Part shown: positions 1 through 13,775 of the stretch, piece by piece
Layout of the letters: each line of letters opens with the position of its first letter
Position numbering within the stretch: the first letter of the stretch is position 1
NCBI GenBank assembly: GCA_003282945.1
Contig: QBYG01000001.1
Location: forward strand, 54,074 to 118,073
DNA: 64,000 bases
Reading direction: 5' to 3'
DNA from: Pelagibacteraceae bacterium AG-325-E23
GTDB taxonomy: Bacteria > Pseudomonadota > Alphaproteobacteria > Pelagibacterales > Pelagibacteraceae
Notes under the pieces: model-generated
What the model was told of the DNA's origin: nothing
The model's database searches: none
What the model saw: the letters and a program-made list of their open reading frames with translations, nothing else
Made by a program: the position numbers and the translations under genes

Positions 1-345
1 TCTGTACATTAAAAAACTAAACTCTGGTACAATTACCTGATCCCCTTTATTTAAAAATAATTGGCATAACATTTGAATAATTTCATCGGATCCAGATCCA
101 CAAATTATTTGGTTTTGATTGCAGTTGTATTTTTTTGAAATTATAGAAGTTAAATCTCTGAATTTTCCATCTGGATATTTAGAGATATTATCATTAAATT
201 TTTTTATTACTTTTTTAGCACCATTGCTCATGCCTAAGGCAGATTCATTTGCCGATAATTTAATTATTTTTTTTTTTTTAGTTAAAAAAGATTTTCCTGG
301 TTTATAAGTTTGTATGGTTATTTTTCTAAATATTGGAGTATTCAT
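1..345 (-). CDS. hisC: Histidinol-phosphate aminotransferase, N-terminal part (runs off left edge)
   Basis: The first 115 codons of a leftward gene whose 3' part lies outside the window. HisC is a PLP-dependent fold-type I aminotransferase that converts imidazole-acetol phosphate to histidinol phosphate. Visible family features are the N-terminal LSANESALG block (LNxNENPxG in the family), the KYPDG motif, and GSGSDEIIQ, which belongs to the phosphate/PLP-binding region. The PLP lysine would lie outside the window. The start ATG at 345-343 follows about 180 bases of divergent spacer shared with metX. Other aminotransferases of this branch (for example aromatic) cannot be excluded from the N-terminus alone. 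Confidence 0.8.
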   Translation of the reverse strand, partial: MNTPIFRKITIQTYKPGKSFLTKKKKIIKLSANESALGMSNGAKKVIKKFNDNISKYPDGKFRDLTSIISKKYNCNQNQIICGSGSDEIIQMLCQLFLNKGDQVIVPEFSFLMYR

Positions 346-408
346 GATGCTAATTTTATTAATAAATAGTCAGATAATTAGATAATACAATCAATAATTC
401 AAAAAAAA

Positions 409-435
409 TTGACATCCAAAAAGCTATCTTATAAA
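409..435 (+). promoter_or_regulatory. Sigma-70 promoter of the metX transcript
   Basis: A consensus TTGACA at 409-414 is followed after 15 bases by TATAAA at 430-435 (TTATAA one base earlier also fits). It lies just upstream of the SAM-II aptamer, so the predicted start near 442 would begin the transcript at the aptamer itself. That agreement in position strengthens both calls. Confidence 0.7.
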
Positions 436-442
436 ACGTTTT

Positions 443-495
443 TGCGCTGATTTAACTGAATTGCGAGCGCTATAAAAAACCTGCTAAATAAGTTT
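443..495 (+). promoter_or_regulatory. SAM-II riboswitch upstream of metX
   Basis: The sequence matches the compact SAM-II aptamer. GCGCT (444-448) pairs with AGCGC (466-470). The loop carries the conserved GATTTAAC (449-456) and TTGC (461-464), and a downstream TGCTAAA (482-488) supplies the pseudoknot strand. SAM-II binds S-adenosylmethionine and usually represses translation or transcription of methionine-synthesis genes, which fits metX starting about 30 bases further on. No U-tract terminator is visible, so control by hiding the metX start region is more likely (inference). The class is known in alphaproteobacteria and SAR11. Confidence 0.88.
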
Positions 496-526
496 TTTTT
501 CTCACAATTCATTCAGCAAAAATATT

Positions 527-1660
527 ATGAGTAATTTTGTAAAAATGAAAAGTATAACAATTAAACAACCTCTTAAACTTGATTGTGGAAAAGAAATATC
601 AAATTTTCCATTAGCTTATGAAACTTACGGAAATCTTAATGAAAAAAAAGATAATGCCATATTAATATTTCATGCACTAACAGGAGATCAGTTTGCTTCA
701 GATATAAACCCTGTGACAAATAAAGAAGGTTGGTGGAATTATGCAGTTGGCCCAGGTAAAGCATTTGATACTGAAAAATTTTTTGTGATTTGTGCAAATG
801 TCATTGGTGGTTGTATGGGGTCATACGGACCAGCAACTATTGATCCAGTAACTAATAAACCTATCGCAACAAATTTTCCAGTTATTACAATTAACGATAT
901 GGTTAACGCTCAATATAACCTTTTGGATCACTTTAAAATAGAAAAATTATTTGCAGTCGCTGGTGGTTCAATGGGTGGTATGCAAGTATTACAATTTGTA
1001 TCAAATTTTCCGAACAAAGCTAAGGTTGCCTTGCCAATTGCTTGCACAGCTAGTCACTCAGCTCAAAATATTGCTTTCAATGAACTTGGAAGACAAGCAA
1101 TTATGTCTGATATTAATTGGAAAGATGGTTTATATGATGGAAATACATTTAATCCAGACAAAGGTTTAGCTGTAGCTAGAATGGCAGCACATATTACATA
1201 TTTATCAAAAAAAGGATTACAAGAGAAATTTGGTCGAAATCTACAAGAAAGATCTGATTTAAAGTTTAGTTTCGATGCTGACTTTCAAATTGAGAGTTAT
1301 TTAAGATATCAAGGCTCAGTTTTTGTGGATAGATTTGATGCAAATAGTTACTTATATATCACAAGAGCAATGGACTACTTTGATTTAACTAAACAACATG
1401 GTGGAAATCTTTCTAGTGCTTTTAAAAATAGTAAGACAAAATTTTTCGTTATTTCATTTACTTCAGATTGGTTATATCCAACTTCTGAAAATAAAGATAT
1501 TGTAATAGCACTAAATGCTTTAGGATCTGATGTTGGTTTTATAGAAATTAAAACTGACAAAGGTCATGACTCATTTTTATTAGATGTGCCAGATTTTTTA
1601 AGCACTATTAAAAACTACTTAAACAATACTTATTTAAATATAAATGAAAGAAGAATTTAA
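527..1660 (+). CDS. metX: Homoserine O-acetyltransferase
   Basis: Transfers an acetyl (in some bacteria succinyl) group from CoA to homoserine, the first committed step of methionine synthesis. It has an alpha/beta-hydrolase fold of 377 residues, normal for MetX. The triad is visible as Ser148 in GGSMGGMQ, Asp314 in TSDWLYP and His347 in KGHDSF. The gene overlaps metW by 17 bases, the usual metX-metW pairing, and follows a SAM-II riboswitch, so it should be repressed when SAM is plentiful. The start at 527 has no clear Shine-Dalgarno; Met7 at 545 is an alternative. Acetyl versus succinyl specificity cannot be settled by reading. Confidence 0.95.
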   Translation: MSNFVKMKSITIKQPLKLDCGKEISNFPLAYETYGNLNEKKDNAILIFHALTGDQFASDINPVTNKEGWWNYAVGPGKAFDTEKFFVICANVIGGCMGSYGPATIDPVTNKPIATNFPVITINDMVNAQYNLLDHFKIEKLFAVAGGSMGGMQVLQFVSNFPNKAKVALPIACTASHSAQNIAFNELGRQAIMSDINWKDGLYDGNTFNPDKGLAVARMAAHITYLSKKGLQEKFGRNLQERSDLKFSFDADFQIESYLRYQGSVFVDRFDANSYLYITRAMDYFDLTKQHGGNLSSAFKNSKTKFFVISFTSDWLYPTSENKDIVIALNALGSDVGFIEIKTDKGHDSFLLDVPDFLSTIKNYLNNTYLNINERRI

Positions 1661-2240
1661 AGTCATATCAGAATTAATTGATGAAAAATCAAGAGTCCTA
1701 GACGTTGGATGCGGTGACGGAGTTTTGATGGAATATTTGACAAAAAATAAAGTGGTAGATGTCAGAGGACTTGAAATTTCCAAGGAAAAAGTCAAAAAAT
1801 GTTTATCTAATGGACTAGCTGTAGTTGAAGGTGATGCAGAGTACGACTTAAAACAATTTCCAGATTTATCTTTTGATTACGTGATTCTAAGTCAAACACT
1901 ACAAGCTTTCATGAGTCCAGAGAATGTAATTAAAGATTTATTAAGAGTTGGGAAAAAAGTTATTGTAACCATTCCAAATTTTGGACATTGGAAAGTTCGA
2001 GTAGATTTACTTTTTAAAGGAGAAATGCCAATTACCAAAAATTTACCTTATGAATGGTATAATACTCCAAATTTACATATGTGCACAATTCAAGACTTTT
2101 ATAATTTTTGTAATAATAAAAGGATCAATATTTTTAAAACAATCTCCTTAAATGGACAAAAAACTTCAAAAATTACATCTTCAAATTTGAAATTTAAAAA
2201 CCTAATATCTGAATTAGGTATTTTTTTACTAGAGAAATAA
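1644..2240 (+). CDS. metW: MetW, methionine biosynthesis methyltransferase-like protein
   Basis: A 198-residue class I SAM-methyltransferase fold, with the glycine-rich loop LDVGCGDG near residues 19-26 and the central YVILSQTLQ strand region. MetW is almost always encoded next to metX and supports homoserine acylation; its exact reaction is less settled than that of MetX. It overlaps the metX 3' end by 17 bases and ends 1 base before gloB, so the three are probably cotranslated. Length is typical of the family. Confidence 0.9.
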   Translation: MKEEFKVISELIDEKSRVLDVGCGDGVLMEYLTKNKVVDVRGLEISKEKVKKCLSNGLAVVEGDAEYDLKQFPDLSFDYVILSQTLQAFMSPENVIKDLLRVGKKVIVTIPNFGHWKVRVDLLFKGEMPITKNLPYEWYNTPNLHMCTIQDFYNFCNNKRINIFKTISLNGQKTSKITSSNLKFKNLISELGIFLLEK

Positions 2241-2241
2241 A

Positions 2242-2961
2242 ATGAAAATAGAAATAATAAAATGTTTAGAGGATAATTTTTCATATTTATTAATTGATGA
2301 AATTACTAGATCTGCTGTTGTGATAGATCCAAGTGAGGCAGAGCCCGTAATCAATAAAATTGAAAGTCTCAACTTAAAGTTAAAATTTATAATGAATACT
2401 CACCATCATTATGATCACGTAGGAGGCAATAAAGAGCTTAAAAAATTATATAATGCAAAAGTCATCGGTTTTGATCAGGATAAACACAGAATACCTGGAA
2501 TAGATATCTTGGTAAAAAATGATGAAATTTGGAAAGATGGTATATTTGAAACCAAAATTTTTCATATTCCAGGACATACTTTAGGTCATGTATGTTTTTA
2601 TTTTTTTAAAGAAAACGCACTGTTTTCTGGAGATACATTATTTTCTTTAGGCTGTGGAAGAGTGTTTGAGTGTACTCACAAAGAAATGTTTAATTCTTTA
2701 CAGTTAATAAAAAATTTACCGTTAGATACAGAAATTTATTGTGGACATGAATATACATTAAAAAATTCTGATTTTTGTTTAAAGCATGATCCAGAAAATA
2801 AAGTGCTACTAACTAAAATTAAAAATGTGAAAAATTTGTTATCAGTTGGGAAGCCAACCATACCCTCTACTCTTGGAGAAGAACTACAAACCAATATTTT
2901 TTTAAGATCAAAAAACGTTAAAAACTTTTCAAAATTGAGAGATTTAAAGGATAATTTCTAG
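2242..2961 (+). CDS. gloB: Hydroxyacylglutathione hydrolase (glyoxalase II)
   Basis: A metallo-beta-lactamase-fold thioesterase that splits S-lactoylglutathione into lactate and glutathione in methylglyoxal detoxification. The dinuclear metal motif THHHYDHVGG lies at residues 53-62 (His54, His56, Asp58, His59). Further metal ligands are in PGHTLGH, FSGDTLF and YCGHEYT. At 239 residues it is slightly shorter than usual (about 250-260). It lies directly behind metW and is probably cotranscribed. Its association with methionine genes is positional only. Confidence 0.9.
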   Translation: MKIEIIKCLEDNFSYLLIDEITRSAVVIDPSEAEPVINKIESLNLKLKFIMNTHHHYDHVGGNKELKKLYNAKVIGFDQDKHRIPGIDILVKNDEIWKDGIFETKIFHIPGHTLGHVCFYFFKENALFSGDTLFSLGCGRVFECTHKEMFNSLQLIKNLPLDTEIYCGHEYTLKNSDFCLKHDPENKVLLTKIKNVKNLLSVGKPTIPSTLGEELQTNIFLRSKNVKNFSKLRDLKDNF

Positions 2962-2971
2962 CTTATTCAGC

Positions 2972-2999
2972 TTGACTAAAATAAGCTCCTGACTATATT
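2972..2999 (+). promoter_or_regulatory. Promoter of the rplU-rpmA-obgE operon
   Basis: TTGACT at 2972-2977 and TATATT at 2994-2999 are separated by 16 bases and lie about 28 bases before the rplU ATG. An 8-bp inverted repeat, AGCTTATT (2960-2967) with AATAAGCT (2980-2987), overlaps the gloB stop codon and the -35 box. It could be a weak terminator of the metX operon (no U-tract) or an operator. Confidence 0.6.
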
Positions 3000-3026
3000 G
3001 CTGATAATTAAAAACTAGAATTATTA

Positions 3027-3434
3027 ATGTCATACGCAGTTATACAAACAGGTGGAAAACAGTACAAAGTCTCTGCTGGTGAAATTATTAAAGTTGAAAA
3101 ACTGGCTGACTCAAGTCCAGAAACTAAAGTGGAATTTAATGAAATTTTAGCTTATGGAGACGATAAAAACATTGAATTAGGTGCGCCAACTTTAGATGGT
3201 GCAAAAGTTGAAGCTGAATTATTAAAAAATGGTAAAGAAAGAACCGTTCTAATTTTTAAAAAAAGAAGAAGAAAAAATTCAAGACGTAAAAACGGACACA
3301 GACAACAGTATTCACTAATAAGAATTAACAAAATTTTTTCAAAAGATGGTAAAGTTTTATCAGAGGCTGAAATGAAAAAAAGCGAAGTTGTAGTGAAAGA
3401 AGCTAAGGAAGAAAAAACTGAGGCTTCAAAATAA
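3027..3434 (+). CDS. rplU: 50S ribosomal protein L21
   Basis: A small beta-barrel 23S rRNA-binding protein of the large subunit. The N-terminus MSYAVIQTGGKQYKV is diagnostic, and the basic segment KKRRRKNSRRKNGHRQ binds rRNA. The body is followed by a charged tail of about 30 residues (KKSEVVVKEAKEEKTEASK) beyond the usual 103-residue length. Such tails are common on alphaproteobacterial L21. It begins the rplU-rpmA-obgE operon, 11 bases before rpmA. Confidence 0.97.
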   Translation: MSYAVIQTGGKQYKVSAGEIIKVEKLADSSPETKVEFNEILAYGDDKNIELGAPTLDGAKVEAELLKNGKERTVLIFKKRRRKNSRRKNGHRQQYSLIRINKIFSKDGKVLSEAEMKKSEVVVKEAKEEKTEASK

Positions 3435-3445
3435 ATAGGTAATTT

Positions 3446-3700
3446 ATGGCAACAAAAAAAGCAGGTGGATCATCGAGAAACGGAAGAGATAGTGCAGGCC
3501 GTAGACTAGGTGTAAAAAAATATGGTGGTGAATTAGTAATACCTGGAAATATTATTGTAAGACAAAGAGGCACTAAAATTTTTCCTGGAGAAAATGTTGG
3601 AATGGGTAAAGACCATTCAATTTTTTCTGTTGTTAAAGGAAAAGTTGTTTTTAAAAAAAGCAAATCAGACAGAACTTACGTATCAGTAAAGCCTAATTAG
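3446..3700 (+). CDS. rpmA: 50S ribosomal protein L27
   Basis: An 84-residue protein whose N-terminus reaches the peptidyl-transferase centre. The hallmark [16 protein letters not shown] start and the GVKKYGGE block are visible. There is no cleavable N-terminal extension of the Firmicutes type. It stands in the conserved rplU-rpmA-obgE order. Confidence 0.97.
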   Translation: MATKKAGGSSRNGRDSAGRRLGVKKYGGELVIPGNIIVRQRGTKIFPGENVGMGKDHSIFSVVKGKVVFKKSKSDRTYVSVKPN

Positions 3701-3715
3701 TAGACAGCTAATTAA

Positions 3716-5806
<2,091 letters not shown>

Positions 5807-5810
<4 letters not shown>

Positions 5811-7054
5811 GTAAAAACTTAGAAAAAATTGGTATAAATGCGAAAATTGCTTTTGAAAACAAAATAAGTAATAAAAAAAAAAATAAAGTATTAAATTATT
5901 ACATTCAACTTATTAAAAAAAACCAAAATAAAATTTTAGTCGAAAACATAAAAGATATAAAAATAGCCAAATCTAAAAAACTTAAAGAAAATTTAATTAA
6001 AAGACTTGCTCTTAATAATGACAAAATATGCTCAATTATTGAATCAATTGAAACTATTGCAAAATTTAAGGATCCAGTAGATGTTGATATAGAAACCTGG
6101 AAAAGACCAAACGGTTTAAAGATAAAGAAAGTATCAATTCCGATTGGTATTATTGGTGTAATTTATGAAAGTAGACCAAATGTTACTTCGGATGTATCTA
6201 CACTTTGTTTTAAATCCGGGAACTGCGTAATATTAAGAGGAGGATCAGAGGCTTACTATAGTAATAAAATTTTAGCTAATCTTTTTAGAAAATCATTAGA
6301 AAAATACAAAATAAATAAGAATTTTGTTCAGTTTATAGAAAATAAAAATAGAAAACTGGTCGACTACATGCTGTCGAAAATGTCAAAATATATAGATGTT
6401 ATTATTCCCAGAGGTGGAAAAAGTCTTGTAAAAAAAGTTCAAGATCTATCCTCTGTTCCTGTCATTGGACACCTTGAAGGTATGTGTCATACTTATATTG
6501 ATAAAGATGCAAATCTTTCAATGGCAAAAAAAATATTAATCAATGCTAAATTACGTAACACTAGTATTTGTGGAGCTACCGAGACACTTTTAATACATAA
6601 AAATAAATCTAAAAATGTAGATGAGATATTAAATGAACTCACTAAGAGAGGTTGTTCTATTTATGCTGATAGAAAAATTTCTAAATTGTTTAATGGGAAT
6701 TCAAGATTAGCAAATAATAAAACATGGTCGAAGGAACATTTATCTGCAAAAATTTCTGTAAAACTAGTAAATAATATTAATGATGCAGTAAATCATATTA
6801 ATAAATATGGAACAATGCATACTGATGCGATAATTACAAACAATAAAATTTCTGCAAAATTTTTTATAAAAAATATTAAAAGTTCGATCGCTATTCACAA
6901 TTCTTCAACACAGTATGCTGATGGTGGTGAATTTGGTTTTGGAGGTGAAGTTGGAATTTCAACAAACAAACTTCCACCAAGAGGTCCTGTTGGACTAAAC
7001 CAGCTAGTTAGTTACAAATATGAGATATATGGATCTGGACAAACAAGGAAATAA
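5807..7054 (+). CDS. proA: Gamma-glutamyl phosphate reductase
   Basis: An NADPH-dependent reductase of the aldehyde-dehydrogenase fold that turns gamma-glutamyl phosphate into glutamate semialdehyde, the second step of proline synthesis. The catalytic cysteine is Cys255 in NTSICGATETLL. The IGVIYESRPNVT and GGEFGFGGEVGIST blocks are characteristic, and the length (415) is standard. It overlaps proB by 4 bases and nadD by up to 35 bases, an unusually deep overlap at the 3' end. Confidence 0.95.
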
Positions 7055-7565
7055 AAAAAAAATTGGTATTCTTGGAGGCACCTTTGATCCAGCACATATA
7101 GGACATTTAAGTATCTCTAAAGAGGCAAAAAAAAGATACGATATTGATAAGATTATTTGGGCTGTTACCAAAAAAAATCCATTTAAAGAGAAAAGTAGTT
7201 TAAGTTTAGATAAAAGAATAAATTTTGCAAAAAAAATTTCTAAAAAAAATTCATTTATAAAAGTAAAATATTTTGAGGATAAAATTAAATCAAATAGAAC
7301 AATTGACCTGATAAAGCATATTAAAAAAAATAATAAAAAAACTGATATTTATTTCATAATGGGAGCAGATAGTTTGATTAATTTTCATAAATGGAAAAAC
7401 TCTGATTTAATTTCATCTATTTGTAACATTCTAGTATTTGATAGAGATAGATATAAGGCCAAATCATTAAGTTCTAGAAGCTTTAAAAAGTATAGTAAGA
7501 AAAGCTTAAAATTTATAAAATTTAATAAGGTCAATATTTCATCTTCTAAATTAAGAAAAATTTGA
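7020..7565 (+). CDS. nadD: Nicotinate-nucleotide adenylyltransferase, short C-terminus
   Basis: Adenylylates nicotinate mononucleotide in NAD synthesis. The nucleotidyltransferase motif GGTFDPAHIGH begins near residue 18, and FIMGADSLINFHKW is the substrate-binding block. The protein stops at NISSSKLRKI, right after the ISSTxxR-like motif, so the roughly 15-20 residues that normally follow are absent. The two alternative frames after the stop do not restore the usual ending. The start could be 7020 or 7029; both lie inside proA and neither has a clear Shine-Dalgarno. rsfS follows in the conserved order. Confidence 0.9.
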   Translation: MRYMDLDKQGNKKKIGILGGTFDPAHIGHLSISKEAKKRYDIDKIIWAVTKKNPFKEKSSLSLDKRINFAKKISKKNSFIKVKYFEDKIKSNRTIDLIKHIKKNNKKTDIYFIMGADSLINFHKWKNSDLISSICNILVFDRDRYKAKSLSSRSFKKYSKKSLKFIKFNKVNISSSKLRKI

Positions 7566-7582
7566 TACTCTTTTAATAATTA

Positions 7583-7933
7583 ATGGACAAAATCTCTACT
7601 CTTCACAAAGATGTGGTCAATCTCTTAGATGCAAATAAAGCCCTAGATATTGTTTCAATAGATTTAGATGGAAAATCATCAATAGCGGATCAAATGATAA
7701 TCGCTAGCGGGACGTCTTCAAGACATATCCAAGCTTTATCAGAGCAAGTATATGAATACTTAAAAAAAAATGGTGTAAGCAATTGTAAAATCGAAGGAAG
7801 AGAAAGTAGTGATTGGAAACTTGTAGATGGAATTGATCTGATTATTCATATTTTCAACCCTGAAAAAAGAAAATTTTATGAATTAGAAAAAATATGGTCG
7901 GAATTAATTCCTAAAGAAAAAGTAATTATATGA
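7583..7933 (+). CDS. rsfS: Ribosomal silencing factor RsfS
   Basis: A DUF143/Iojap family protein that binds L14 and blocks 30S-50S joining in starvation. Family blocks seen are IADQMIIASGTSSRHIQALS, the IEGRESSDWKLVDG segment and VIIHIF-like IIHIFNPEKRKFYELEKIW. It is 116 residues. It follows nadD as in most proteobacteria, but the next gene is ctpA rather than rlmH, so rlmH is absent from this cluster. Confidence 0.93.
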   Translation: MDKISTLHKDVVNLLDANKALDIVSIDLDGKSSIADQMIIASGTSSRHIQALSEQVYEYLKKNGVSNCKIEGRESSDWKLVDGIDLIIHIFNPEKRKFYELEKIWSELIPKEKVII

Positions 7934-9075
7934 TAAAAAAACTTAAAACATATTTTTTATCATTATTTATTTATTTTTTTGTAACTAGTATTGTTGCCGT
8001 ATCAGAAGAGAATGATATTTATAAAAAAATAGATGTTTTTTCAGAAGTCTTAGATAAAATTAATAAAGAATTTGTTGATGAGGTAAACCAAAGTGATGCA
8101 ATGGATGCTGCAATCAATGGTGTTCTTCAATCCTTAGATCCTTATTCTGCTTATATGTCACCAGACTCTTATCAAAGTATGCAAACAGAAACGAGTGGAG
8201 AATTTGGAGGACTAGGAATTGAAGTGAGCATGGAAGCTGGGGTAATAAAGGTAATAACACCAATGGATGATTCACCTGCGGCTGAAGCAGGAGTTAAAGC
8301 TGGTGATTATATAGTAAGAATTAATGATATTCAGGTTCAAGGTAAATCTTTAAGTGAAGCAGTTGACATAATGAGGGGTCCTGTTGGATCAGATATTGAA
8401 ATAACAGTTAGAAGAAGGGGTGAACGAAAGGCATTAGTTTTTAATATTACTAGAGAAAAAATTAAAGTTTCATCAGTAAAATCTGAGATATTAGGTAATC
8501 AAACTGGTTATTTAAGACTTACTTCTTTTAATGAAAACAGTAGTGGTCAAATTAGAGACAAAATTAAAGAGTTTAAAAAAAATGAAAATGTTAAAAATTA
8601 TATTTTAGATTTAAGAAATAATCCTGGTGGACTACTTTCTCAGGCAATTAAAATTACAGATTTTTTTATAGATAGTGGAGAAATTGTTTCAACAAAAAGT
8701 AAAAGAAAATATGAAAGTAGAAAATTCTTTGCAAGAAAAGGTGATATATTAGATGGAGATACAATTGTTGTACTAATAAATTATGGTTCAGCATCTGCAT
8801 CTGAAATTGTAGCAGGGGCGCTAAAGGATCACAAAAGAGCAATAATAATTGGAGAAAATAGCTATGGTAAAGGCTCTGTACAATCAATCATTCCTCTCAA
8901 AAATAAAGGTGCAATAAGATTGACTGTATCTAAATATTATCTTCCATCAGGAAAATCTATATCAGAAATAGGTGTCTCGCCTGATATTGAGGTAGCTGAA
9001 GGATCTGATGACTTTAGGTTTAATACTGATACAGACAATCAACTTCAATTCGCTCTAGAGCTTTTAAACGGCTAA
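7930..9075 (+). CDS. ctpA: C-terminal processing peptidase, S41 family
   Basis: A periplasmic serine protease with a Ser/Lys dyad. The N-terminus (about residues 1-25) is a hydrophobic signal or anchor segment. A PDZ domain follows (GGLGIEVSMEAGVIKV to about residue 170, with SPAAEAGVKAGD). The catalytic core contains LDLRNNPGGLL, GSASASEIVAGAL (serine region) and NSYGKGSVQ (lysine). At 381 residues it is shorter than many alphaproteobacterial CtpA proteins (about 440), mostly at the C-terminus. It overlaps rsfS by 4 bases. Confidence 0.92.
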   Translation: MIKKLKTYFLSLFIYFFVTSIVAVSEENDIYKKIDVFSEVLDKINKEFVDEVNQSDAMDAAINGVLQSLDPYSAYMSPDSYQSMQTETSGEFGGLGIEVSMEAGVIKVITPMDDSPAAEAGVKAGDYIVRINDIQVQGKSLSEAVDIMRGPVGSDIEITVRRRGERKALVFNITREKIKVSSVKSEILGNQTGYLRLTSFNENSSGQIRDKIKEFKKNENVKNYILDLRNNPGGLLSQAIKITDFFIDSGEIVSTKSKRKYESRKFFARKGDILDGDTIVVLINYGSASASEIVAGALKDHKRAIIIGENSYGKGSVQSIIPLKNKGAIRLTVSKYYLPSGKSISEIGVSPDIEVAEGSDDFRFNTDTDNQLQFALELLNG

Positions 9076-9076
9076 A

Positions 9077-9556
9077 ATGAAAGAGAAATATAAAAATTTA
9101 CCACTTAGAAGTGGTGTTGGGATAGTTGTTTTAAATAAAGAAAATAAAATTTTTGTTGCAAAAAGAATAGATAATAAAAAAAACTTTTGGCAAATGCCGC
9201 AAGGTGGGGTTGATAAGGGTGAAGACTTTTATGAGGCTGCAATTAGAGAATTAAAAGAAGAAACTAGTATTAAATCAGTAAGTTTAATTAAAAAAATTGA
9301 CGGCTTACTTACCTACCACTTACCAAATGAATTATTAGGAATTATTTGGAAAGGTAAATTTAAAGGTCAAAAACAACAATGGTATATAATGAGATTTAAT
9401 GGTGAAGAAAAAGAAATTAATATTAATACAAAACATCCAGAATTTCTTGAATGGAGATGGGTAGATCCAGATAAAATTACTGAACTTGTGGTAGAATTTA
9501 AACTACATGTATACGAAAAAATTCAAGAAGAAGTAAAAAAAATTTTAGTTAATTGA
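9077..9556 (+). CDS. rppH: RNA pyrophosphohydrolase (Nudix)
   Basis: Removes pyrophosphate from 5'-triphosphate RNA to start decay. The Nudix box is visible as GGVDKGEDFYEAAIRELKEETSI-like sequence (G at about residue 43 to the REL-EET core). FWQMPQGG and WRWVDP are also typical of RppH. The length is 159. It starts one base after ctpA and its 3' end overlaps the convergent atpC by 12 bases, leaving no room for a separate terminator. Confidence 0.93.
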   Translation: MKEKYKNLPLRSGVGIVVLNKENKIFVAKRIDNKKNFWQMPQGGVDKGEDFYEAAIRELKEETSIKSVSLIKKIDGLLTYHLPNELLGIIWKGKFKGQKQQWYIMRFNGEEKEININTKHPEFLEWRWVDPDKITELVVEFKLHVYEKIQEEVKKILVN

Positions 9557-9936
9557 TTTTAATACTTCAAGTTTTTGATCAAGCAAATATTTTTCCTGAT
9601 CATTTATATCAGACTTATTAAGTTCTTCCTCGGCAGATTTCTGAATTTCTGAAATTTTTTCTTTATCAATGTCTTTTAAATTTAAAATAAGACTTGTAAG
9701 TATAGAAAGATTATTATCTTTAAATTCAATTATTCCATCATTTACATAAAAACTTTCCTCACCAGACTTTGAAAATATTTTAATTATTCCTGGTTTTAAG
9801 AAAGAAATAATAGAAATATGGTCTTTTAAAATCCCTATCTCACCTTCAAATGCAGGGACAACTACCTCGGTGACATCATTTTTTGATAAAAATGATTTTT
9901 CAGGGTTTACTATTTCTACAGAATATTCTTCGCTCA

Positions 9937-9937
<1 letters not shown>
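9545..9937 (-). CDS. atpC: ATP synthase F1 epsilon subunit
   Basis: The rotor-stalk subunit that couples and inhibits F1. The N-terminal beta-sandwich shows VEIVNPEKSFLSKNDVTEVVVPAFEGEIGIL-type sequence. The C-terminal helical part is short and lysine/glutamate-rich. The length of 130 is normal. It is the last gene of atpHAGDC and abuts atpD. The Fo genes are not in the window, which fits the split ATP synthase operons of alphaproteobacteria. Confidence 0.93.
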
Positions 9938-12233
<2,296 letters not shown>

Positions 12234-12239
12234 TATTTT

Positions 12240-13775
12240 TTATGAGTTAAAATCTTTCTTAAGTTGTAAAATAATTTCATTCAATTCTTTTTCTTTATCA
12301 TCTTCAAGTTTTCCTGAAGCTGTTATTGACTCAATAATATCTGGCTTTTCAGATTTACATTTTTCAATAATTTTACTCTCAAAACTTGAAATATCCTTTT
12401 GTTCAATATCATCAAGATGTCCTTTAACTCCACAAAATACAGAAATGACTTGTTCTGCAACTGTCATGGGAGAATATTGATTTTGCTTTAAAAGTTCAGT
12501 TAACTTTGATCCTCTATTAAGTAATTTCTGAGTAGACGCATCAAGGTCTGAACCAAATTGTGCAAACGCAGCCATTTCACGATATTGCGCAAGCTCCAAT
12601 TTCATGGACCCTGAAACTTTCTTCATCGCTTTAGTTTGAGCAGATGATCCAACTCTTGATACGGATAATCCAACATTTATGGCAGGTCTTATGCCTTGGT
12701 TAAAAAGTTCAGTTTCAAGAAATATTTGACCATCAGTAATTGAAATAACATTTGTTGGTATAAATGCGGAGACATCACCACCTTGGGTTTCGATTATTGG
12801 AAGAGCGGTTAATGATCCTCCACCATGCTCATCACTTAATTTTGCAGCTCTTTCAAGTAATCTACTATGTAAGTAAAACACATCTCCAGGATATGCTTCT
12901 CTTCCGGGAGGTCTTCTTAATAGAAGTGACATTTGTCTATATGCAACAGCTTGTTTTGATAAATCATCATATATAATCAATGCATGCATCCCATTATCTC
13001 TAAAATACTCACCCATAGTACATCCAGTGTAAGGGGCTAAAAATTGTAAAGGTGCTGCATCTGATGCAGTTGCTGCAACTATTGTTGTGTATTCCATCGC
13101 ACCAGCTTCTTCTAGTGTTTTTTCAATCTGTCTAACTGTAGATCTCTTTTGGCCTACGGCCACATAAATACAATACAATTTTTTCTTCTCATCACCTGAC
13201 TCGTTGATTTTTTTCTGATTTATAATAGCGTCAATAGCAACTGCTGTTTTGCCTGTCTGTCTGTCACCAATAATTAATTCTCTTTGTCCTCTTCCAATTG
13301 GAACTAGACTATCAATTGATTTAAGACCAGTCTGCATTGGTTCACTTACAGATTTACGTGGAATTATACCAGGAGCTTTAACCTCAACCCTACTTCTTTT
13401 TAAACTTTTATCTAACGCACCTTTTCCATCAATTGGATTTCCTAAACCATCAACTACTCTACCGAGTAATTCTTTTCCAACTGGTGTATCAACAATCGCA
13501 CCAGTTCTTTTTACAGTATCACCTTCTTTAACCGCTCTATCATCACCAAAAATTACAACACCAACATTTTCACTCTCCAGGTTTAATGCCATTCCTTTCG
13601 AACCATCAGAGAATTCTACCATTTCTCCAGCTTGAACATTATCTAATCCATAAATTCTTGCTATACCATCTCCTACTGATAAAACTTGACCAACCTCTGT
13701 AACCTCAGCTTTATCTCCAAACTTTTTAATTTGTTCTTTTAATATTTTTGTAACTTCTGAAGGATTTATTTCCAT
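12240..13775 (-). CDS. atpA: ATP synthase F1 alpha subunit
   Basis: The non-catalytic nucleotide-binding subunit of F1. The P-loop is [13 protein letters not shown]; the [22 protein letters not shown] region and SRVGSSAQ are diagnostic. The length of 511 is standard. It is adjacent to atpH with no gap. Confidence 0.98.
   Translation of the reverse strand: MEINPSEVTKILKEQIKKFGDKAEVTEVGQVLSVGDGIARIYGLDNVQAGEMVEFSDGSKGMALNLESENVGVVIFGDDRAVKEGDTVKRTGAIVDTPVGKELLGRVVDGLGNPIDGKGALDKSLKRSRVEVKAPGIIPRKSVSEPMQTGLKSIDSLVPIGRGQRELIIGDRQTGKTAVAIDAIINQKKINESGDEKKKLYCIYVAVGQKRSTVRQIEKTLEEAGAMEYTTIVAATASDAAPLQFLAPYTGCTMGEYFRDNGMHALIIYDDLSKQAVAYRQMSLLLRRPPGREAYPGDVFYLHSRLLERAAKLSDEHGGGSLTALPIIETQGGDVSAFIPTNVISITDGQIFLETELFNQGIRPAINVGLSVSRVGSSAQTKAMKKVSGSMKLELAQYREMAAFAQFGSDLDASTQKLLNRGSKLTELLKQNQYSPMTVAEQVISVFCGVKGHLDDIEQKDISSFESKIIEKCKSEKPDIIESITASGKLEDDKEKELNEIILQLKKDFNS

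Noticed and set aside
119..307. Plus-strand open frame within the left-edge gene
   Set aside because: It is the complement of hisC codons and has no family features.
2960..2987. Strong terminator between gloB and rplU
   Set aside because: The 8-bp inverted repeat lacks a following U-tract and overlaps the rplU -35 box, so I treat it as undecided rather than a terminator.
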